A stretch of 64,000 nucleotides of DNA from assembly GCF_014851395.1 (NCBI RefSeq), contig NW_024040374.1, positions 23,888,772 through 23,952,771 of the forward strand, given 5' to 3'. The stretch is from Micropterus salmoides. Lineage: Eukaryota; Chordata; Actinopteri; Centrarchiformes; Centrarchidae. The first letter of the stretch is position 1. Every line of letters starts with the position of its first letter. Below, one piece after another: positions 50,488-58,848 of this stretch. A program made the position numbers and the translations under genes. The notes under the pieces were generated by a model, which was not told the DNA's origin, did not search any database, and saw nothing but the letters and a program-made list of their open reading frames with translations.

Positions 50488-53400
50488 ACATGCTGACATA
50501 CACACTCTAGAAACAAACTTGGAAACAGAATGAAGTCGGGCAACATTTACCTTTTCTTGTTACCAGAAGCTGGGAGTGTGTTTCCTGCAGTTATAGTTTC
50601 ACGTGTGTGTTGTGTTGTGTCTTCACCGAGCTGCAGTGCTCAGGACTCATCTCTCTCTTTGTCCCAGTCTTCTGAGGCTCCCCTCCACTCAATTGTTCTG
50701 TCCTGCAGCTGAGACTATCTGTATATCTTTTTTTTTTTTGCCAAGGCCCCGCTTCCCCAAAGATGTGCTCCTCCCTGTGGACTCAGCTGTCCTGGTGCTC
50801 GGGCTGGGGCATGGTTCAATAGCCGTCCACTTCAGACCGAGACTGAGCAGACTGAGCTATGACGACTGATGCCTTCAGGTTTTCACAAAGGATGGGGGAG
50901 ACTAGCAGAGGGAAGGGAAGGAGGAAGAGAGGGGGGGGAGGGGGATGAGGGTGTGGGAGTTGGAGATTGCCTTTTTTTCCCCTCCCTCTCTCTCTTTTTT
51001 GGGGGAGTGGCCCAGCCTGCCTCTGATGTCACCCTGATGGGGGAAAAAAAGACAAAAAAAGGAGAATAACAGGGCTGCCTCATTGAGTTTCCCATCCTCA
51101 ACAGTGACCTTCATGGGTCTTTATATAGAAGGACAGAGTCGAGTGAAAGAAAAGAAGACCTGTTTGAATCCAGAAGTGTTCTTGCTGAGTCTAAGGCACA
51201 GACGCGAGCTGCTTTGACCTCTTCTTCTTTCGTTACAACCCACAATTCCCCTCCCCTTTCACTTTCTCCTTTAGCGGCGAGAAGAGCTGATTGTAATGCT
51301 GCTGAGGTTTCTGTGCAGCTTCCTGTAGAGCTTCAGCTGTAAGGGCAGGAGAAAAAGGAAGGCAGATAAAACAAAATCCTTGCTCCAGGTGTAATTTGAG
51401 CTTGTCCGGTCTTTGCTTGCTCCTTATAAACGCTGTCATTTACTTTTGATGTCTTTTAGGTTTGTGAGACACAGACAGATGTTTATTTTTGCATGTGTGG
51501 TGAAATAGCAGATAGAAAAATGGAGTTTTCTCCTTACTTTACACTTCTCCCCTCCTACCCTTAGTTTTCTAACTTGATACTCTGACATACGTTTTGCTGT
51601 ATGTAAACACACACCACAGGTCCTTACATGAGCATGCATCTGTCTGTGGGCGTCCCAGGCAGGATGGATTTATGCATGACTAACTGCGGTTATCTCTGAC
51701 ATGCTCTCAGAAGAGCATCCACAGCGGTTAAGCCTTCAGAATCCCTCTCATCCTCCTCTTCCTCGCCATCTCTCACTTTCCCCCTTACAGCTGTGTCTCC
51801 AAACACTTGTGAACTACTACTCCTGCTCACAGCCCCCATCCCTCTCCCTGATTCTAATCAGATGGTGTTGTGTTTGTGTTTGTGCATGGTATCCTGAAGA
51901 CGAGGTTTTGTGCTTTTTATCTACTGGATGTGGTCCTGCAGTTGTTGCTTATTTGTACATCTGTATTTAGCATGCTCAGTGCTACATGTGTATTTGCACG
52001 CATCTGTGAATATAACACTATTTTCCAAGGAAATTGTGTGTGTGTGTGTGCGCGGGGGAAGTGTGTGTGTGTGGGGGGGGTCATGTAGTCTACTGTGTGA
52101 TAACTTCTCTTACATCTGCACTCAATCTCGACGCTGGCGTGTGAAAGAAACATTGAGCAAGAGAGAGAGAGAGGAGGAGGAAAGAGGAGAATGTAAGGAA
52201 AGGCACACCATCAGTTCACTGAAGTTTGTTAATCTCCATTTCCACAATGTGGGAAGCTGCTTCTGGGTCTGTCTCTTAATGTTAATATTTATGTAATGAG
52301 AGGCTGAAAATCTCAGCTCTGCTCCAAGTCTGCCAAAAACAGGCAAGGATTGAGGGAGCCTGGGAGGGAGAGAGGGGTGGCCTTGAGTTGGAAAGGCTGA
52401 AGAGAAGATTAGTCATCCACTCCAGGCACTCGTTTCGCTCTCTGTTTGAAACTTGAATAAAATATATGCAAATAGGACAGTTTATGCAGAGTTCTTATTC
52501 CTGTCTGTCATATCACTCAAGCACTCTACGATTACCAGCTGGTGTTCACACCAATAAATTCACTTGCATCATGCACCCAAGGAAATCTGGCCCTGTTACG
52601 ATGTCCAGCCTTGTTTGTGTCTACGTGTTTGCTTTCTAATGAGCGGGCAGGAGAAGCCTTGTATTCCCCACTGGTGTTTAAAATAACACTTCCAACAGAG
52701 GGACGCTGTCCTCACTAAAGGATGAGAGCGTGAGGGAAGGAGGGCTGTGTGTTTCTCCTGCTTTGATGTAACGTGTTGCATCCTCTTCTGCCTGCTGCTT
52801 TATTTCAGGGATGTACCTGTCTGATCTGACGTACATAGACTCAGCCTACCCCTCCACGGGCAGCATACTGGAGAACGAACAGAGATCAAACCTGATGAAC
52901 AACATTCTCAGAATCATATCGGACCTGCAGAGATCCTGCACCTACGGTGAGTTCAGATACACACCGCCACACATTCATGGGATGGCAGTATGTGGTATAT
53001 GGGTAGGAAAATCTACAGGATCAAGGCCAACTTCCACATAGCTAAAGTATCATGTCAGCAGCAACTAAACTCCTAAGTCTGTACTGTACTCTGAGATTTG
53101 ATTAAGTCCTTTACGTGGAACACAGAGGAAGGAGTCAGTATAAAAGCTGGAGGGAAGTCTGTAGCTGTTCTTGCTTTTTATTACAGATCCTCTAGCGAAT
53201 GACTTGTAGACTCACAAGTAGTTTTTACACGGAATAGAAATTATGTATCCCTGGGTTGAAGAGTGCTACAGCATACTTGCACAGTATTTTTTTTCCTCTC
53301 CATGAGCTATTACCTAGCAACAGTCTGGCTGCTGCTTTGTAGCTGACCTGCGCTTGAGCTCTCTGGAGGACAATTTCCTGTAATAATGGATGAAGTTTCA

Positions 53401-55395
53401 CATTATTAGTAAATTGTCCTCACTCCAGACATACTTTATAGCCTAGATATGTTGGCAGTTTTAGTAACATGGGATCACAAGAACACGTATATCTCTTGTA
53501 ATGTTTGTCATTATCTTCCCTCTTTCAGATATACCAGTGTTGCCTCATGTACAGAAGTATCTCAACTCAGTCAGGTATATTGAGGAGCTGCAGAAGTTTG
53601 TGGAGGACGACAATTACAAGTAAGAAACAAAACCTAATAATATGCTGTAGATAAAAGCAGCAACTGCTTTCGCCTCATAATTTCTGAAGAACATTTTGTT
53701 TCTTAGTTTTTTGCTGGGCATTGTGCTCGTCTAAAAACATTCCATCTTCATAATAATTACTTATTGTGATGAGAGAGGAGTAGAGGATGATATTGAACTG
53801 ACGGATTTAACACTTGTTTATTTAGGTTGTCACAGAAGATTGAGCCAGGCACCAGCACACCACGAGCAAACGCCTCCAAAGAGGATCTTGTCGGTAAGTT
53901 GGTTGTTAAATGTAGCAAACATGTTTATCATCTCCCTTTTCTTTACATTCTTCCTTGTCTATAAATGTGTCCTTCCCTTACAGGCCAGGAAGCGTCAGCA
54001 TCTCCTCTCTGTGGCCGTAAATGTACGGTAGCAGCTGAAGGAGCCAAAGTCCCGGCCACGCCGCCCTCCCCCAGGAACCTGCTGCCGTACGGACACAGGA
54101 AGTGCCACAGCCTGGGTTACAAGTCAGTTTTAGTTTTTATTTTGTGTCAAAACAAAATTGTCACCATTCAATAATGAATTAATCCTTTCATAGATGATGG
54201 TCTGAAAATCATACAAAATTTATAAAACAAAAAATACTAACCTGTTTCTTTTTCGTTCTCTCCTTATCTTTCTGTCCCTGCTGTCTGCTGTGTTCTGCGT
54301 CCACATAGTTTCATCCATAAGATGAACACAGTAGAGTTTAAAAGTGCGACGTTCCCCAACGCCGGTTCTCGCCACCTGTTGGACGACAGTGTGATGGAGA
54401 GCCACAGTCCCACCAGGGGCCAAGCCGAGAGCTCGACTCTGTCCAGCGGTATTTCACTTGGTATGACGTACACATGTGTATTTATTACCACGACACACAG
54501 TTTGCATCTTCAATGATACCGTTTGTGGATGTGTTTACAGGGAGCAGCGAGGGCTCTGAGCTCAGTGAAGAGGTGTCTTGGCCAGCGTTTGAGAGGTAAG
54601 GTTAATACGTCTGCTGTGCTTTTTCATCCCATCCACATGTAAGATCATAAAATTTCCTTCATCCCAGATGTGATTGTATAATTTTCAGAGCTCTGGCCTC
54701 AAGACGCAGCTATGCGAAATGATCTGCCATTAAAACCCAACACACAAGTGCCATGCCGGGCCTCCCTTATACTTGCAGCCAGGGCTGTCGTGCCTCATCC
54801 CTCCACCGCTGCTCCCAGATGCTTCTGCTTCTCCAGCAGCCTGAATTGTATGCTTAATATTTAATCCCCAAACCAGTAGTCCCACTGTGCCAACAAGTGC
54901 CCACACTCACTAGTTCTGAAATAAAGATTCACAGCTCAAGAATCAACTGGCCTGAAAATCATCTTAACCTTCTTTCCAAAACACCATTTCTTCAAACTAT
55001 TGAATGACCCTGTGAACACACATTCATCAGTAACTTATCTAACCAAATAACTGCTCCTCCATCCAGTTCTAACCCATGCAGTTTGAAGGGAAAAACAAAA
55101 ACAACAAAAAAAAAAACACCCACACAGCCTTAACAGTGTCCCGTGCCCCCCTATTCTATCCTGTCTTATCCTATTCTGAACAGGACTCGGTTCTATCACT
55201 CTCTGGGCCCAGTGACCCGTGTGGCCCGCATCCCCTACAGAGGAGTCCTGAGGCCCAGCAGGTACACACCGGAACCAACCAGACCTCAACCAAACCCTCT
55301 CTTATCCTCACTTCACGCCCCTCAGGCCCTGCCAGAGGCTGCTGTGTGCTGGTGCTTAGAGTGTGTGTAGTGCTGGGATAATCATGTGGTGGGAA

Positions 55396-55444
<49 letters not shown>

Positions 55445-55794
55445 GTGTGAGATCACGAACCAGGTGAAGGGCAAAGGATCTGTATGGGGTCATGATTGTT
55501 CATCTTTTGCTGCTTACCATCAGTCTGTAATCTACCTTTTGCTTTCTTAAATTTCTTGCATGTCTGCCTGACACTCACACAGTCACATAGAGCTCATAGT
55601 CCACCTAGACTTCTTCTTGTGATAAGTTTCCAAGATATTTCACAGCTTGGAGCGAAAAATGAGTTTCCATGTGTCACTGGAAACAAACTGTTACATCCTC
55701 ATTCCTGAGGTAGAGAGGAACAGACTTTTCGGGATTATTAAAGCCAATTCTCATGGACTTTGCATATTAAGTGTGTCTTGTGGTTAGGGATGGG

Positions 55795-55884
<90 letters not shown>

Positions 55885-58231
55885 GGCTTCACTGGGCTCC
55901 TGCACTGGGCTTCCTGCTCTGATCCTCCAGACAGACACAATCTGCACACCACCTTGTCCGTCTCTGCTCTTCCTTCTACAGATACCAGTGTTAAGATTCA
56001 TATCTGTGAAGCTCAATTCTGTGAAAGCAAGACAGAAATAGATGCAGTTTTAAAATCAAAGTACTTTACTGAGGCAGAGTTGAAGGTGGCTTTGCAGATT
56101 GCGTCTGCCTTTACTACTAGTTCATCTCTTGAGTTGATCTGGTATGTGTGCGTGCATGCTTTCCTGTGTGTTTGTTTGCGTATATAGCTTGTAATGTTTG
56201 TCTTTGTCCTGTTGTAGCTCTGCCGAGTCAGAGGAGCTTGCAGTTCACTTGTATCCCGGAGCAGTCACAGTGCAGGGGGTGCTGAGGCGGAAGACTGTGC
56301 TCAAGGAGGGCAAGAAACCAACCGTGAGAACCCACACGGACTCATATATAACCATACACTTGCATGTGCCCATATACTGTTCATACACATATACTTACTC
56401 ACTATACAGGAGCAGATGGGCTATAAAGGCTGTCTGCAGAGCGAAGATAGGACCTCAGAGACTCCTTAATCTGCAGAACAATTCCTGTTTCTGTGTGTTT
56501 CTGTCTGTTCCTTGCGCTCATTGCAATTCGAATAGTTTATATATATATATGGCCCAATATCACAAATTTGCCTCAAGGGGCTTTACAATCTGTACAGTGT
56601 ATGACACCCTCTGTCTTTAGATCCTCAATTCAGATAATGAGAAACTCTTCCCCAAAACACGTTTTATCCTTTTTCTGTTTTGGCTAGAAATAAATCTGGA
56701 GCTCTTTATGAAGTCAAAGTAACTTAAACCTATCACAGCCAGTGTGAGTTATTTATAAGATTGACATGGTCTTAAAAAATGTTTCCCAATCTGGCCACGT
56801 AGTCAGGCGAAATCTCTCCACCCCAGGAGTATTAATTAGTGGGTTCACTTGGTCCCTTTTTCTTTCACATGCCTTTCCTTCATGTAATAACATTTTTATT
56901 TTCCTTGTATTAGTCTTAAAATCTTCCAGTGTTTATTGAACAAGATGCCAATTTTGCACACTTATCCTCCATTAATCCAACCAAGCACATACAAGTAAAG
57001 ACTTTTTATTTGCCCAAACGTCTTCTTCCATGGGATTCATCTCTCTGTCTCTAACTTGCTGATTTTGTCTCTTTATCTGTCCCAGTAAAGGTCTTTGAGT
57101 TTATTCTTTATAAGAATCTGATTGAAGAATCTGAAGTTCTGTAGCATCAGGCTGAAGTGGAGTTGACTATTAGATTTCACTTTTGTGCCTCCAGGTGGCG
57201 TCATGGACCAAATACTGGGTCGCTCTTTGCGGAGCCCAGCTCTACTACTACCCTGCCAAGTCCCTGAAGGCCACTGAGAGAAAACATGTACGTCACACAA
57301 ACAGCCACACTGGTCCATCCGGTATCCTCTGTTGAACATTGGCAGTAGTGATGCTACAGATTTATTTCAGCAGACGAAATATTTGTTTTTTCAAAAAAAA
57401 AATCAGGATATTTGTTTGTTTAGCGAGGTGAGGACATTAACAGCACCAAGACACCTGGAAGTCTCAGACCTCTTCCAGGTGAACTGCAGTTGTTGATAGA
57501 AGTTGAGAGTAAATGCACCAAATGACCCCAAAACACACTGTTTTACAAGGAGACGACACATGATAGCCATTACTTACTCACTCTGAGAAGGTTTAGCATA
57601 TGAACTTAGAGAATGAACTAAGTGGAGAAACACTTGATTCCTCTTCATGTGTTTTTTTACATTGTATGCACAGGAAAAGATGCAGAGGGGGAAAAAAAGC
57701 TGCACATTTTTTTACTTAATTAAAAAACAAGCGGAGCGTGTTCAGAGTATCTGGCCAGGTGTTGGGTTTGTGTGTGAAGAGTTTGACAGGAACGTTTACT
57801 GAAACTACATGAGCTAGGAGAGCGTAGGTAAGGGACAATAAGAACTCAAAGAAAGTGTGTGTGTGGTGTGGACTGGATGGGCTCTGGTGCATTGGGGGGG
57901 GACAGACAGATGGTAGCACTCATTGAATAATGAGACCAATGACATCACTGCAATCCTATGTGTCACTCACAGGCTAATGAGACCCTTGTGGTGTGCACAT
58001 GCAGGCTCACAGGCAACACACACACAGCTTGTGCTAACCTTTATTTTAAAGTAGCATTAAAAGGCAACAGAGTCATCATGAGAAAGAAAATGAACCGTGT
58101 TTCCACTTGTCCTCTGCCCAGTTCAAGTCGACCTCCAGTAAGAGCGTGTGTGTGGTGGGTCTAATGGCCATGATGGCTGACGATCCCGAGCATCCTGATG
58201 TCTTCTTGCTGACAGACTCCGAGCACGGTGA

Positions 58232-58265
<34 letters not shown>

Positions 58266-58783
58266 GCAAAACAGAGTCATGAAGTCATCTCTCTGAAAAC
58301 GGATGCAGTAAAAAGGTGAACTGGGTCAGTGGAGTTTGGTTTGAATAGTGATGTCACCTGTGCACATTCACACACGCACAAGTTCAGATTGTGTCCATCT
58401 CACCAAACACCTGATCAAACTGTCAGCTTAAGTTTGTGACTGCATCCTAGTCATATCTAAATATCTAGCATATTTCATGTTCACACACACAGACACGCAC
58501 ATTTCACTTGCCTCTGTCCTGAACTTTTCCGCTGTGGCTTTGTTTTTATTTTACTGGGCGGGCCAAAGTCAAGTGAGGCTTCAGCCATCTTTCCAGAGTG
58601 CTGGGAGAAACTGGTGGAAAAGAGAGACTTGGCATCTCACGCTGTTTGTCTCTGTCGCCTAGGTAACACCTACAAGTACCAGGCAGGGAACAGAATGAAC
58701 GCTTTGCTGTGGTTCAAACATCTGAGTGCTGCCTGTCAGAGCAATAGGCAACAGGTATGGAGCCGCAGAAACACTTGCGTGCG

Positions 58784-58848
<65 letters not shown>

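Larger units (their letters stand above)
29443..52808 (+). other. ralgps2 intron 7 (23.4 kb), host of antisense angptl1
   Basis: Largest intron of the gene; the flanking exons rejoin a Gly codon (G + GG). It holds all five angptl1 coding exons on the opposite strand plus several mobile-element relics and microsatellites. The parts at 29.5-33.4 kb and 40.2-52.8 kb contain no recognisable exon. Confidence 0.9.
40111..52808. other. Distal part of host intron, no recognised exon
   Basis: The longest open frames are overlapping ones of 196 and 143 codons near 42,150-42,780. They have no recognised homology, no coherent splice partners and a hydrophobic random-looking composition. Otherwise the stretch holds transposon relics (45.0-46.2 kb), CA/GT runs and unique-looking sequence. 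Confidence 0.65.

Noticed and set aside
55767..56187. Serine/leucine or arginine/glutamate repeat proteins over the CT array
   Set aside because: They are translations of the CT microsatellite, not genes.
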